A DNA stretch of 64,000 bases, taken from positions 1,276,640 to 1,340,639 of the forward strand of contig NZ_ML142848.1 in assembly GCF_004138485.1 (NCBI RefSeq), written 5' to 3'. The notes under the pieces are model-generated. The model made no database searches. It was not told the DNA's origin and worked only from the letters and a program-made list of their open reading frames with translations. Positions 15,490 to 28,302 of the stretch are shown here, one piece after another. Positions within the stretch are counted from its first letter, which is position 1, and each line of letters starts with the position of its first letter. This DNA comes from Peristeroidobacter soli (lineage in GTDB: Bacteria > Pseudomonadota > Gammaproteobacteria > Steroidobacterales > Steroidobacteraceae). Position numbers and translations under genes: made by a program.

Positions 15490-16701
15490 ATGCACACCAT
15501 CGTCGACGCCCGCGTCATCATTAGCTGCCCGGGCCGCAACTTCGTCACTCTCAAGATCACCACCAAGAGCGGTGTCCATGGCTTGGGCGACGCCACGCTC
15601 AATGGCCGCGAGCTCGCGGTCGCGAGCTATCTCACCGACCATGTGATTCCTTGCCTCATCGGCAAGGACGCGCGACAGATCGAAGACATCTGGCAATTCT
15701 TTTATCGAGGTGCCTATTGGCGCCGGGGGCCGGTCACGATGACCGCGATCGCCGCCGTCGACGTCGCGCTGTGGGACATCAAGGCCAAGAACGCGAACAT
15801 GCCGCTCTACGATCTGCTCGGCGGCGCGAGTCGCACCGGCGTGATGGTCTACGGCCACGCCAACGGCAACGATCTCGACGAGACCATCGCGCAAGCGAAG
15901 AAGTACCAGGAGCTGGGCTACAAGGCGATCCGCTTGCAGAGCGGCGTGCCCGGCCTGGCGTCGACCTACGGCGTTTCCAAAGACAAGCTCTACTACGAAC
16001 CGGCCGACGCCGCGAAGCCGACGGAAAACGTCTGGTCGACCAGCAAGTACCTGCCGACCGTGCCGAAATTGTTTGCTGCCGCCCGCGAGGCGCTCGGTTG
16101 GGACGTGCATCTGCTCCACGACGTGCATCACCGCCTGACACCGCTCGAAGCAGGCCGCCTCGGCAAGGATCTCGAACCGTTCCGTCCGTTCTGGCTCGAA
16201 GACGCCACGCCGGCGGAAAATCAGGCCGGCTTCCGCACGATCCGCCAGCACACGACGACGCCGCTCGCGGTCGGCGAAGTGTTCAATTCAGTGTGGGACG
16301 CGAAGCAATTGCTCGATGAGCAATTGATCGACTACATCCGCACGACCATCGTGCACGCCGGCGGCATCAGCCATGTCCGTCGCATCGCTCACCTCGCCGA
16401 GCTCAACAATGTGAGAACCGGGTTCCACGGCGCCACCGACCTGTCGCCGGTGTGCATGGGCGCGGCGCTGCATTTCGATCTGTGGGTGCCGAACTTCGGC
16501 ATTCAGGAATACATGCGCCACACCGATGAGACCGATGCGGTGTTCCCGCACGCCTACACGTTCTCGAAAGGCGATCTGCATCCGGGTGAAGCGCCCGGAC
16601 ACGGCGTCGATATCGACGAGGCGCTGGCCGCGAAATATCCCTATCGCCCGGCGAGTCTGCCGGTCAACCGGCTCGAGGACGGCACGCTGTTCAATTGGTA
16701 A
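15490..16701 (+). CDS. manD: D-mannonate dehydratase (enolase superfamily)
   Basis: 403 residues, the standard ManD length. It matches the remembered Novosphingobium ManD throughout: [15 protein letters not shown] at the start, [24 protein letters not shown], the metal-ligand Asp in [12 protein letters not shown], the Glu of [12 protein letters not shown], the Glu of [10 protein letters not shown], the C-terminal [14 protein letters not shown] and final LEDGTLFNW. The enzyme dehydrates D-mannonate to 2-keto-3-deoxy-D-gluconate, a step of glucuronate breakdown; some relatives act on gluconate instead. Preceded by the regulator gene and paired operators. The 3' end overlaps the convergent kinase gene by 11 bases. 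Confidence 0.93.
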   Translation: MHTIVDARVIISCPGRNFVTLKITTKSGVHGLGDATLNGRELAVASYLTDHVIPCLIGKDARQIEDIWQFFYRGAYWRRGPVTMTAIAAVDVALWDIKAKNANMPLYDLLGGASRTGVMVYGHANGNDLDETIAQAKKYQELGYKAIRLQSGVPGLASTYGVSKDKLYYEPADAAKPTENVWSTSKYLPTVPKLFAAAREALGWDVHLLHDVHHRLTPLEAGRLGKDLEPFRPFWLEDATPAENQAGFRTIRQHTTTPLAVGEVFNSVWDAKQLLDEQLIDYIRTTIVHAGGISHVRRIAHLAELNNVRTGFHGATDLSPVCMGAALHFDLWVPNFGIQEYMRHTDETDAVFPHAYTFSKGDLHPGEAPGHGVDIDEALAAKYPYRPASLPVNRLEDGTLFNW

Positions 16702-17842
16702 CGGTGTCGGTCTCGGGCGTCGAGAGCGGCAGCGTGAAATGCACGGCCGTGCCTTTGCCCAGCTCGCTGTCGATCCAGATGCGCCCTTCGTGCGCTTCGA
16801 CGATGCGCTTGGTGATATACAACCCGAGGCCGGTGCCATTGCGCCGGTTCTTGGCGCCCGAGAAATAGGCGTCGAACACCAGCGGCAGATCCTCGCTGGC
16901 AATGCCCGGCCCCGTATCGATCACCGACGCCTGCATCTCATCGCCGATGCGCTGCACGCTGACGCGAATCTGATCACCATGACGACAGAACTTGATCGCG
17001 TTCCCCAGCAGATTGGAGAACACCTGCAGGATGCGCTCGCGATCGCATAACACGACGGCGGCAAGCGCATCGCACTCGGCGACCAGCCGAATGCCTTTCT
17101 GCTGAGCCAACGGCTCGTGCACGGCGACGGCCTCATTCACCAGGTGCGCGGCAATCTCAGGGCGCAATTTCACCTCGATACGACCGGTACGGATGCTCGC
17201 CATGTCGAGCAAGTCCGCGATCACACGACTCATCAAATCGACGGTGCTCGACAGCCGGCCATGAATCGCCACTCGGGCATCGGCGCCGAGCTTCTCCGGC
17301 GGCTTGTTCAACATCTGCACGCCACTCTTGATCGCCTGCAGGAAGTTGCGAATGTCATGCGAGACCACCGCTAGCACGTCTTCGCGCGCCTGCACGGCGT
17401 CGCGTAGCAATCCCTCGCTCTCCTGCAACTGCTCGTATTGCTCAGCGAGCTTCTTGCGCTGCTGATCCAGACCGATGAAAGTATCGGTCTTGTGACGCAG
17501 GATGTTCGGATCGACCGGCTTGAACAGAAAGTCCACCGCGCCGGACTCATAGCCGCGAAACACTCGATTCGCTTCGCCCGTGCCCGCGGTCAGGAAAATG
17601 ATCGGAATGTATTTGGAACGCTCGGTGCCGCGCATGTATTCGGCCAGCTCGAAGCCGTTCATCTCCGGCATCTGCACGTCGACGAACGCCAGCGCGAACT
17701 CATACTGCAGAATCAGCTCCAGCGCCTCGTTGCCCGAGCGGGCGGTGACGATATCGGCATCGTCCCGGCGCAGCAGCGCTTCCAGCGCGACCAGATTCTC
17801 CTCGATGTCGTCGACCACCAGGATGCGTGAACGCTCGGTCAC
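16691..17842 (-). CDS. Receiver-histidine kinase (REC-HisKA-HATPase)
   Basis: 383 residues: receiver 1-120 ([18 protein letters not shown]; phosphoacceptor Asp in [15 protein letters not shown]; Lys in LFKPVD), a coiled coil near 130-165, H-box [16 protein letters not shown], and HATPase with [14 protein letters not shown] and [16 protein letters not shown]. No membrane segment, so cytosolic. GTG 17842 is chosen: it overlaps the CheB stop (GTGA) and has GGAGG seven bases upstream. It is the last gene of the hybrid kinase-CheR-CheB operon and would receive phosphate on its receiver and pass it on. No dedicated DNA-binding output is encoded nearby. Confidence 0.92.
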   Translation of the reverse strand: MTERSRILVVDDIEENLVALEALLRRDDADIVTARSGNEALELILQYEFALAFVDVQMPEMNGFELAEYMRGTERSKYIPIIFLTAGTGEANRVFRGYESGAVDFLFKPVDPNILRHKTDTFIGLDQQRKKLAEQYEQLQESEGLLRDAVQAREDVLAVVSHDIRNFLQAIKSGVQMLNKPPEKLGADARVAIHGRLSSTVDLMSRVIADLLDMASIRTGRIEVKLRPEIAAHLVNEAVAVHEPLAQQKGIRLVAECDALAAVVLCDRERILQVFSNLLGNAIKFCRHGDQIRVSVQRIGDEMQASVIDTGPGIASEDLPLVFDAYFSGAKNRRNGTGLGLYITKRIVEAHEGRIWIDSELGKGTAVHFTLPLSTPETDTVTN

Positions 17843-18408
17843 GACGACCTCCGGCTCAACAGTTGTGTCAATCCAGAGGCTATCTCGTTGGGCGACCATA
17901 CGTAGGTGGGCTCGAACAGGGCCAGCGCGGCCGCCGGCATGATGGCGACCTCGGCGGAAAGCGGCGATTGCACGATGGTCGTGCCACCCGCCGCGTGAAT
18001 CTCATGTAATCCGGCGGCGCCGTCTTCGCTCGCGCCGCTCAGCAGAACGCCGACCAGCCCGGCGCGATACACGTCGCTCGCCGTCTCGAACAGCACGTCG
18101 ATGGACGGCCGTGAGAAATGCACCGGCGGATCGACCGAAAGCGCAAAGCTGTCCCGTGACTCCATCAACAGGTGATAACTCGGGGGCGCGATGTAGATCG
18201 TGCCCCCGACAATCGGCTCTTTGTCTTCCACCTGCTTGACCGTCAACGACGTATCGGCACCCAGCAACTCGGCAAGACCGCTGGGATGCGGCGGCAGATG
18301 AATGACGATCACCACCGGGCAGGCCAGCGACTGCGGCAACTCACGCACTATCATGCGCAACACGTCGAGCGCGCCGGCCGAGCCACCGATGACGACCGCG
18401 GCGGCCAT
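17839..18408 (-). CDS. CheB-type methylesterase, receiver-less
   Basis: 189 residues covering only the CheB catalytic domain. The triad is visible: Ser in IGGSAGALDVL, His in VIHLPPHPSGL and Asp in LSGASEDGAAGL. There is no N-terminal receiver, so activity is not controlled by its own phosphorylation. ATG 18408 shares one base with the CheR stop and follows a GGAGGG site. Classical CheB demethylates glutamates on chemoreceptors; no receptor is encoded here, so its substrate may be a distant receptor or another protein. CheB and CheR are always found together, as here. Confidence 0.9.
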   Translation of the reverse strand: MAAAVVIGGSAGALDVLRMIVRELPQSLACPVVIVIHLPPHPSGLAELLGADTSLTVKQVEDKEPIVGGTIYIAPPSYHLLMESRDSFALSVDPPVHFSRPSIDVLFETASDVYRAGLVGVLLSGASEDGAAGLHEIHAAGGTTIVQSPLSAEVAIMPAAALALFEPTYVWSPNEIASGLTQLLSRRSS

Positions 18409-19225
18409 CAATCCACCCTCCGGTAGATCCTCTGCTCGCCGCTCAGTTCCTGGAATCGCTGCGCGTAAGCCGAAAATCGCACGGACTCCTTGGTGCCCAG
18501 ACACAGAAAGCCGCGCCGGCACAGGGCGTCGTTGAACAGGCCCAGCGCCCGATCCTGCAAGGTCCGATCGAAATAGATCAGCACGTTCCGGCACGACACC
18601 AGCTGCACTTCGGAGAAAATGCTGTCGGTCGCGAGACTGTGATCAGCGAACGTGATGCGCTGCTTGAGCGTCGGCGACATCACCGCGCTGTCCTGAACCG
18701 CGTGATAGTGATCGGACAGCGAACCATGACCGCCCGCGCCGCGATGGTTCATCGTGAATTGCTTCATCCGGTCGAGCGCGTACACGCCCTTCTGCGCCTT
18801 GCGCAGGCTCTGATCGTTGATGTCGGTGGCGTAGATGCGTGAGCGCTCCAGCAGTCCTTCTTCGGCCAGCAGGATCGCGTACGAATACGCTTCCTCACCG
18901 GTACTGCAGCCGGCCACCCAGATCTTGAGCGACGGATAAGTGGCGAGCAGCGGAACTACCTGCTGCCGCACGGCCAGGAAGAACTCGGGGTCGCGAAACA
19001 AATCGCTGACCTGCACGGTGAGGTATTCGAGCAGGCGTGGAAATGCGCTCTCATCCTTCAGCAAACGATCCTGAAGCTGCCTCAGCGTGGCGCATTGAAA
19101 GTGCGTCAGCGCCTGCTGCAGCCGGCGCTTCAGCGAGGCGGTGGCATACTGGCGAAAGTCGTAATGATAGCGCCGGTAGATGATCTCCAGCAGCTGGCTG
19201 ATCTCGGACTCTGAGATATCCAGCC

Positions 19226-19229
<4 letters not shown>
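18408..19229 (-). CDS. CheR-type protein-glutamate methyltransferase
   Basis: 273 residues. An N-terminal helical domain (ISQLLEIIYRRYHYDFRQYA) precedes the SAM-binding fold with WVAGCSTGEEAYSYAILL, YATDINDQSLRKAQKG and the C-terminal CRNVLIYFD motif, all hallmarks of CheR. I place the start at TTG 19229: it overlaps the hybrid kinase stop in a TTGA arrangement and has AGGAG eight bases upstream, just as the next two genes show GTGA/TGATG overlaps. Transfers methyl groups from SAM to glutamates of signalling proteins. Receptor partners are not in the window. Confidence 0.9.
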
Positions 19230-22324
<3,095 letters not shown>

Positions 22325-22442
22325 TTTTTCGCTGGATTTCGTCGGGCCTGTCGCGGCGTCAGGAGCCTGGCCGCGACTTAGTATTTGGCATCTCGCCGAA
22401 CGAGCGAAACCGTGGAAAAGTTCCCGAGGGCCGGCGCCTTTT

Positions 22443-22976
22443 TTACGGCCCGGGCTGCAGCCTCTTATAGAAAATGTGAGTGGCGCAGAACGCGCCGTCG
22501 GGCATGAGCGCGTAATCGGGAATCGTGCCGCTGTATTGCCAGCCCTGTCGTCGATACAGACGTTCGGCATCGTCGCTCGCCGTATCGAGCACGAGCACGG
22601 TCTTGCCCGCAGCCAATGCGCCCTGCTCGGCGGCCGTCAGCAAGGCCGCCCCAACACCGAGCTTGCGCGCCTTCCGATGCACCAACATCTTCGACACGTC
22701 ACCCCGATGCGGCTGATTTTCCGGCAGGTCGAGCACCACCTGAACCGTGCCGACGATGGCACCTGAACCGTCCTCGGCGGCGTAAATGAGCCGCTCGCCC
22801 CGAGCCGCGCTTTCTGCTGCTTTCGCCCAGAAGGCGCGCGCCTTCTCGACCGTCATGGGCCACATGAAGCTCACCGACGCGCCGCCCTCGACGCAATCGA
22901 TCAGCACGTCGCTCAAGGCTCGAATTTCCCGTTCGCCAATGACTTGCAGGCGACGGATCTGAATGCCATCCGGCAC
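22443..22976 (-). CDS. GNAT family N-acetyltransferase
   Basis: 177 residues starting at GTG 22976, which follows an AAGGAAG ribosome-binding site; longer frames to 23087 run into the SOS-box region. The acetyl-CoA-binding core is visible: VSKMLVHRKARKLGVGAALLTAAEQGA with its Rx2GxG/A turn, and the C-terminal YRRQGWQYSGTIPDYAL. The substrate is not predictable; layout is like small-molecule acetyltransferases acting on antibiotics or amines. It is divergent from the helicase and may share the LexA-controlled promoter region. Confidence 0.88.
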   Translation of the reverse strand: MPDGIQIRRLQVIGEREIRALSDVLIDCVEGGASVSFMWPMTVEKARAFWAKAAESAARGERLIYAAEDGSGAIVGTVQVVLDLPENQPHRGDVSKMLVHRKARKLGVGAALLTAAEQGALAAGKTVLVLDTASDDAERLYRRQGWQYSGTIPDYALMPDGAFCATHIFYKRLQPGP

Positions 22977-23073
22977 GGAGCTTCCTTTGCAGGCCTGGCC
23001 TGCGAGTGCGGAAAAGATATACAGGCGCGGATAGGTGTTCAATGGCTGGCACAGTCGGCGGGCAATGGTGATA

Positions 23074-23089
23074 CTGTATATATCCACAG
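23074..23089 (+). promoter_or_regulatory. LexA (SOS) box
   Basis: CTGTATATATCCACAG is an exact CTGT-N8-ACAG LexA site with an AT-rich core, 15 bases before the helicase ATG at 23105. It also lies in the upstream region of the divergent acetyltransferase. The downstream product is a DinG/XPD-type helicase, a class frequently under SOS control, which supports the call. Confidence 0.8.
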
Positions 23090-23104
23090 ACTTTCCGTAT
23101 CCCC

Positions 23105-25417
23105 ATGTCGACCGCGCCGTCCATTGCGAACACAGCCTCCGCGAGCATGTCGGTCGCCGTGCGAGTGTTGTGCCAGTTCACCGCCAAGCGCGGCGATCTG
23201 GATTTGCGCTTCACTCCCGCGCCGAGCGCTCGCGAAGGCGTCGCGGGCCACATCATGGTCGCCTCTCGCCGCAGCAGTCGCGACTATCAAGCGGAGATGC
23301 CGCTTGAAGGCATCCACGACGGTCTGCATGTGCGCGGCCGCGCCGATGGCTACGACAGCAAGACGCGGCGTCTCGACGAATGCAAAACCTATCGCGGCGA
23401 TCTCGCCCGCATGCCCGACAACCACCGCGCGTTGCATTGGGCGCAAGCAAAGATGTATGGAGCGATGCTGTGTCGAAAGCAGCAGTTGCGCGAGCTGCGC
23501 GTCGCGCTGGTGTATTTCGATGTGGACACCGAGGACGAGACGGTGGTGGCGGAAGATTTCCGCGCCGATGAGCTGGAAGCATTCTTCGAGGAACACTGCG
23601 CCAGTTACGGCGTGTGGGCCCGTTCGGAGCTGGCGCATCGTCAGGCTCGCGATCGAGCGCTGCTCGCACTGAGCTTTCCGTACGATTTCTATCCAACGCA
23701 ACGTCAGCTCGCCGAGACGGTTTATCGTGCCGCTGCGATGAACGAGCATCTGCTCGCCCAAGCCCCGACGGGCGTGGGCAAGACGATGGGCACACTGTTT
23801 CCCATGCTCAAAGCTATCGGCGCACGGAAGATCGACCGGATCTTTTATCTCACGGCCAAGACCACTGGCCGTCAGCTCGCGCTCGACGCCTTGCAGGCGC
23901 TGGCACCCCCCGATCTGAAGCTCCGCGTTCTGGAGATCACGGCGCGCGAAAAGGTTTGCAGATATCCGGACTCCGCGTGTCACGGCGATTCCTGCCCGCT
24001 CGCCAAGAAATTCTACGACCGCTTGCCCGCCGCGCGGACCACGGCGCTGCAGCTGGGCACGATGACCCAAAAGGTCATTGGCAGTGTCGCGATCGAGCAC
24101 GGCGTGTGTCCTTATTTCCTTTCTCAGGAACTGGCGCGCTGGAGCGATGTGATCATCGGCGACTACAACTATTACTTCGATCAAAGCGCGTTCTTGTATG
24201 GGCTCGCCCAGGAACAGGGCTGGCGCGTCGGCGTGCTGGTGGATGAAGCGCACAACTTGATCGAGCGGGCGCGGCGCATGTATTCGGCGTCCATCGATGC
24301 CGAGACTCTGCAGCGGGCGAAGAAAGAGGCGCCGACATCGCTGGTTCGCGCGATCGGACGACTCGGCACGGAATTCCATCGCATCGCCAATGCGCAACAG
24401 ACGCCGTATCAGGTTTATGAGAATCCGCCGAAATCGTTCCTGAAGGCGCTGGACACCTACCTCAGCCAGCAAAGCGCACTGGCCGATCAAGCGGCGCTGT
24501 TCCCGGAACACGTGCAGAAGCTGTTCTTCGATGCTCTGGGGTTTTATGGACTCGCGGAGGAGTTCGCCGAGCATTCGCTGTTCGACATCACTCATCCCGA
24601 GCATGCGACGTTCACCCTCCGGAACATCGTACCCGGGCCGTTTCTGAAACTTCGTTTCGCGAACACGAGCTGCGTGGTGCTGTTCTCCGCCACGCTGACG
24701 CCGCGCCAGTTTTATCTGGACTTGCTGGGCCTGCCGGACACGACCCGCTGGCTGGACGTGGAGTCGCCGTTCACGCCGGATCAGCTCGACGTGCAACTGG
24801 TGCCGCACATTTCTACCCGTTATCAGCATCGCAGCGATTCGATCGCGCCCATGGTCGAGCTCATCGTCCGGCAGTTCGAGCGCAGGCCGGGCAACTATCT
24901 GGTGTTCGCCAGCAGCTTCGATTACCTGGCGCGGATCGCGGAAGAACTGGATCGGGTCGCTCCGCATATTCCCAATCGGCTGCAATCCCGCAACATGTCG
25001 GAGGCCGAGCGCAAACAATTCCTCGACGGCTTCGCTCCCGAGGGCCGCAGTCTCGCACTCGCTGTTTTGGGCGGCGCGTTCGGCGAAGGCATCGATCTGC
25101 CGGGCGAGCGCATGATCGGCGCGTTCATCGCCACTCTCGGCCTGCCGCAGCTCAACGAAGTGAGCGAACAGATGCGCCAGCGCCTGGATGAGTTGTTCGA
25201 TGCCGGCTATGCGTACACGTATTTATATCCAGGCCTGCAGAAAGTGATTCAAGCCGCGGGACGCGTGATCCGGACCCGGCATGATCGCGGGGTCGTGTAC
25301 TTGATCGATGACCGGTTCGGACAGCGCGAGGTCAGGAAGCTGTTGCCGAAGTGGTGGCGGTTGCAGAAATTGCCGGCTCCCGGCCGGAAAGCGACAAGTT
25401 CTGACCGGACGAGTTAA
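23105..25417 (+). CDS. PD-(D/E)XK nuclease fused to DinG/XPD-type DNA helicase
   Basis: 770 residues. Residues 1-170 carry a Cas4/RecB-like nuclease core (GRADGYDSKTRRLDECK, with the D-x-E-x-K type ending). Residues 195-770 are an XPD/DinG superfamily 2 helicase: Walker A LAQAPTGVGKTMGT, four cysteines of an iron-sulfur domain (CRYPDSACHGDSC and a later CPYF), DEAH box LVDEAHN, and motif VI near AAGRVIRTRHDRGVVYLID. Predicted 5'-3' unwinding of damaged or branched DNA coupled to strand cutting. ATG 23147 is an alternative start closer to homologues. A consensus LexA box stands directly upstream. Confidence 0.9.
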   Translation: MSTAPSIANTASASMSVAVRVLCQFTAKRGDLDLRFTPAPSAREGVAGHIMVASRRSSRDYQAEMPLEGIHDGLHVRGRADGYDSKTRRLDECKTYRGDLARMPDNHRALHWAQAKMYGAMLCRKQQLRELRVALVYFDVDTEDETVVAEDFRADELEAFFEEHCASYGVWARSELAHRQARDRALLALSFPYDFYPTQRQLAETVYRAAAMNEHLLAQAPTGVGKTMGTLFPMLKAIGARKIDRIFYLTAKTTGRQLALDALQALAPPDLKLRVLEITAREKVCRYPDSACHGDSCPLAKKFYDRLPAARTTALQLGTMTQKVIGSVAIEHGVCPYFLSQELARWSDVIIGDYNYYFDQSAFLYGLAQEQGWRVGVLVDEAHNLIERARRMYSASIDAETLQRAKKEAPTSLVRAIGRLGTEFHRIANAQQTPYQVYENPPKSFLKALDTYLSQQSALADQAALFPEHVQKLFFDALGFYGLAEEFAEHSLFDITHPEHATFTLRNIVPGPFLKLRFANTSCVVLFSATLTPRQFYLDLLGLPDTTRWLDVESPFTPDQLDVQLVPHISTRYQHRSDSIAPMVELIVRQFERRPGNYLVFASSFDYLARIAEELDRVAPHIPNRLQSRNMSEAERKQFLDGFAPEGRSLALAVLGGAFGEGIDLPGERMIGAFIATLGLPQLNEVSEQMRQRLDELFDAGYAYTYLYPGLQKVIQAAGRVIRTRHDRGVVYLIDDRFGQREVRKLLPKWWRLQKLPAPGRKATSSDRTS

Positions 25418-25426
25418 TCTAGGCGC

Positions 25427-26194
25427 ATGACGACTGCGCCCAGCACCTTCGCTATCCGGCGTCCCGCGGGCGGGCTGGCGCGCCATGTCAGTCAGTACTG
25501 GCTCAGTCTCAACAATACGTCGAGCGTGTACGCGGCCTTGCCGGACGGATGTGTGGATCTGGTGCTCGAAGTCACATCGAGCGGCTATCGCTCGTGGATC
25601 TATGGCAGCACGACCCGACCCACCGCGATTCCTTGCAAGGCTGGCACTCATTACCTGGGCATTCGATTTCGTCCCGGGCAGAGTCGTCACTTCATTAACG
25701 CCGCCGCGCATGAGATCACGGACGGTCGTGAAGACTTGCGAACACTGATGCGGTTTCCGGCGGCGCGCGTTGCTGCTCACATTGCGAGCGAGGCATTGTT
25801 CGATGAGCTCGATGCGATCTTGATCGCCGCGCTGAGCCGCACGCCGCCGGTCGAGAGTTACATCGATGGCATCGTTCAGCACGTCGACGCTCACCGCGGT
25901 GTCGCGAGAGTCGATGATATCGCTGTTCGCTTCGGCAAGAGCCGGAGGCAGATGGAGCGCGTGTTTCTGCAGACCGTCGGCGTGCCGCTGAAATTCTTTT
26001 GCATGATCTCGCGGCTCAAGCACGCCGCCGATTTGATCGTCCACCCGGCATCGCGCTCTTTGACGACGGTCGCTCACGACGCCGGTTATTCCGATCAAGC
26101 CCACATGACCCGCGACTTCACCCGCCTCGCCGGTGTCTCTCCCGGCCAGCTGCGGGTCGATGACGCATTTTTTCAATACCACTCGCCCCGCTGA
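25427..26194 (+). CDS. AraC-family transcriptional regulator
   Basis: 255 residues. An N-terminal cupin-like sensing domain of the DUF6597 kind (LARHVSQYWLSLN; LPDGCVDLVLEV; YLGIRFRPGQSRHF) is followed by a C-terminal AraC double helix-turn-helix (VARVDDIAVRFGKSRRQMER; SRSLTTVAHDAGYSDQAHMT). It begins 9 bases after the helicase stop, and a VOC-family gene follows 36 bases after it, which is the usual partner of such regulators in stress or resistance loci. Inducer unknown. Confidence 0.88.
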   Translation: MTTAPSTFAIRRPAGGLARHVSQYWLSLNNTSSVYAALPDGCVDLVLEVTSSGYRSWIYGSTTRPTAIPCKAGTHYLGIRFRPGQSRHFINAAAHEITDGREDLRTLMRFPAARVAAHIASEALFDELDAILIAALSRTPPVESYIDGIVQHVDAHRGVARVDDIAVRFGKSRRQMERVFLQTVGVPLKFFCMISRLKHAADLIVHPASRSLTTVAHDAGYSDQAHMTRDFTRLAGVSPGQLRVDDAFFQYHSPR

Positions 26195-26230
26195 GCGCAT
26201 GCTCGCGTTTTCTCCCCGCGAGGTCCCGTC

Positions 26231-26644
26231 ATGCACCTGGAATCCGCCTATCCGGTCATCGTCACCGATGCCATCGGCGCCTGCCGCGACTTCTATGTGC
26301 GGCACTTCGGATTCGACGTGGTGTTCGAATCGTCGTGGTTCATCTATCTGGCGTCGAAAGCCAATCCCGTGCTGGCCATCGCCTTCATGTCACCCGACCA
26401 TCCCTCCTCGCCTCCCGGGCCCGAGCGGTTCAACGGCCAAGGCATGTTCTTCACCTTGCAGGTCGGCGACGCCGCTGCTGAATTTCACAAGCTGCGAACG
26501 TCGGGCGCACGCATTTCATATGAATTGCGCGACGAGCCTTGGGGGCAGCGCCGGTTCGGGATGGTCGATCCGTCCGGCACCTGGGTCGATGTGGTCCAGC
26601 AGATCGAGCCTGTGGCCGGGTTCTGGGATCCTTATATGAAATAG
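26231..26644 (+). CDS. VOC (glyoxalase/bleomycin-resistance) superfamily protein
   Basis: 137 residues with paired beta-alpha-beta-beta-beta units: YPVIVTDAIGACRDFYVRHFGF, then GMFFTLQVGDAAAEFHKL and GMVDPSGTWVDVVQQ. A GAGGT ribosome-binding site stands before the ATG. Only one clear metal-type residue pair is visible, so binding or sequestration of a small toxic molecule is as likely as catalysis. Its position downstream of an AraC regulator suggests a small inducible unit. Confidence 0.85.
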   Translation: MHLESAYPVIVTDAIGACRDFYVRHFGFDVVFESSWFIYLASKANPVLAIAFMSPDHPSSPPGPERFNGQGMFFTLQVGDAAAEFHKLRTSGARISYELRDEPWGQRRFGMVDPSGTWVDVVQQIEPVAGFWDPYMK

Positions 26645-26739
26645 ACGCCGCCGATTGAAATGTGATTGTCCACACACTGAAGGAGTCGCCGCGCGGTCAT
26701 AATCCCGACAATTCAGGACGAATCGTCAACGGATCAACC

Positions 26740-27993
26740 ATGTTCAAGACCGGCGCTCTGGTTGTCGGCATGCTCGCCGCGGTTACCTGCCAGGCTCACG
26801 ACGGCACAGTCAACGCCGAAGAGCTGGAGCTCATTCGCAAGGCCAAAGTGATCGTCATCGTCCCGCAGGACAAGGTCCTGGCGGGCTTCACCGAGTCGCG
26901 CGCCGGCAAGGACTATGGCCTGATCGGCTTTGCCATCGACGTATTCCAGACCAAGGGAATGCTCGACAAGATGCATGAGGCGCTGAAGCCGGTTCAACAG
27001 GCGAGCAGCGACCTGGATTTCCGCCGCGATTTTCTCGCTCAATTGAAGGGCCTGGGAATCTTCGATTCGAGCCGCATCGAAGTCATCTCGAAAGCCCCCG
27101 AAAGCAAGTCGCAACGGCTGAAACTCACCGAGGCCGGCGGCGAGCCCGTGGTGCTGATCGACGCCGAATATCAATTCGCTCAGGACACCTACCGGACGCT
27201 CATAGTGGAGCTCACGATGACGTTGTGGGCGGACGGCAAGAAGAAGCCGCTGCACACCAACGGCATCAGCCACATCTCTGTGCCCGTGAATCTTTCGCAG
27301 GCCTGGGATATCGGCCCGATATCGATGCCGCTTTGGGCCCGAGACGGCGCACGCCGCTATCGAGCGGCTTATGCGGAAGGCATTGCTGGATCGATCGACC
27401 TGCTCGGCAAACTGATGGGGACGACGCTTCCACCCCGGGGATCGCCCACGGAGACCCGCATCAACTATTGCGATCTCACGCTCAAGAACGTACAGCGCGG
27501 CTTTGTGATCGAGGAGGCGGACGAGCGGGTCGTGCTGTTCGACGATGTGGGCATGACGATGCGATCCCTGCCCGTCGTTCCGACTTTCGCCAAGCGGCAG
27601 GCGGATATGAGACCCGTGAAGGATTCCGCCGCACGCGTGTACTTCTACCGGCCGGCGGATTCGGGCGTTTACTTCATCGAGCCGAGCGTCTACGCAAGCG
27701 GCTCGAAACTGGGCGAGCTCCCCGTGGCCACTTACGCGTCCATCGATGTCCCTCCCGGCAACTACTCTTTCCGCGTGAAATACGACGGCGATGCCCCGAG
27801 CGCAGGCATCGCCCGCAGTCAGATGGACCAGATCGCCCCGGTGACACTCGATGTGCAGGCCGGCAATGAATACTTCATCCAGTTCGAAACCTACAAAGGC
27901 ATCCGGACCAAGAACGACGTGCTGAAGAGCATGGACCCGGCGGCTGCGCGCGAGGACCTGCAGGCGTTGTTGCCAGTGTGGTGGACGCTTTAG
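26740..27993 (+). CDS. Secreted protein with C-terminal DUF2846-like domain
   Basis: 417 residues from ATG 26740, which opens a signal peptide (KTGALVVGMLAAVTCQA). The N-terminal 250 residues are unfamiliar: an alpha/beta segment (VIVIVPQDKVLAGFTESRAG) and a strand-rich part resembling envelope or lipoprotein-assembly proteins. The last 110 residues (ARVYFYRPADSGVYF; GNYSFRVKYDGD; AGNEYFIQFETYKG) match the DUF2846 beta-sandwich found in small exported proteins. A longer frame from 26662 lacks the signal at its start and is rejected. Probably periplasmic; function unknown. Confidence 0.75.
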   Translation: MFKTGALVVGMLAAVTCQAHDGTVNAEELELIRKAKVIVIVPQDKVLAGFTESRAGKDYGLIGFAIDVFQTKGMLDKMHEALKPVQQASSDLDFRRDFLAQLKGLGIFDSSRIEVISKAPESKSQRLKLTEAGGEPVVLIDAEYQFAQDTYRTLIVELTMTLWADGKKKPLHTNGISHISVPVNLSQAWDIGPISMPLWARDGARRYRAAYAEGIAGSIDLLGKLMGTTLPPRGSPTETRINYCDLTLKNVQRGFVIEEADERVVLFDDVGMTMRSLPVVPTFAKRQADMRPVKDSAARVYFYRPADSGVYFIEPSVYASGSKLGELPVATYASIDVPPGNYSFRVKYDGDAPSAGIARSQMDQIAPVTLDVQAGNEYFIQFETYKGIRTKNDVLKSMDPAAAREDLQALLPVWWTL

Positions 27994-28027
27994 AGCGACT
28001 GACTACCGGCACGCTCGGTATGGACCG

Positions 28028-28210
28028 CTGACTCCGCGTCGCATTCGCCCGGCCATATACGTTACGGCAGGAGTAACTGCCGAAGTGCTCCAGCGTCGCG
28101 ACCTTCTGCCCGAAGTGCGCCTGCGCGGCGGGTTCCAGAACATGCCGCTCCCATAACGCCAATGAGACCGCCGCCCGGCAGCTCAATGAGAACGGCTTGC
28201 CGACCCGGCT
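28028..28210 (-). pseudogene. Fragment of an extensin-like C-terminal domain protein
   Basis: On the minus strand this stretch translates without stops as GKPFSLSCRAAVSLALWE, then a continuing ERHVLEPAAQAHFG and FGSYSCRNVYGRANATRSQ. That is the characteristic core of the bacterial extensin-like (Extensin_C) domain, which normally continues with an HATANAIDIAGF-type motif. Here homology stops at TRSQ and an upstream TAG near 28223 removes the N-terminus. Both ends of the gene are gone, leaving about 60 codons. This explains most of the 309-bp gap between 27993 and 28303. A short hairpin CGGCAG-n6-CTGCCG lies at 28065-28082 within it. Confidence 0.7.
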
Positions 28211-28302
28211 CGCTGTTCTCTAGCAAAATCAGTGGGCGCATGGATCGAGAACCCGTGCCCCGCTACAAAGGTTTCATGCGCGGCGCCGCTCGTGGATGCT
28301 GA

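Noticed and set aside
22325-22442. Intrinsic terminator (GGGCCG ... CGGCCC with an A-run) between acetyltransferase and hybrid kinase
   Set aside because: The A/T run lies inside the loop rather than after the stem, so it does not fit an intrinsic terminator.
23039-25018. 659-codon minus-strand frame across the helicase
   Set aside because: Antisense to clear Walker A, DEAH and iron-sulfur motifs.
23105-25417. Idea that this helicase is the missing helicase of the ligase module
   Set aside because: It has a DinG/XPD layout with a nuclease domain, not the Lhr-core layout of ligase-associated helicases, and lies 16 kb away.
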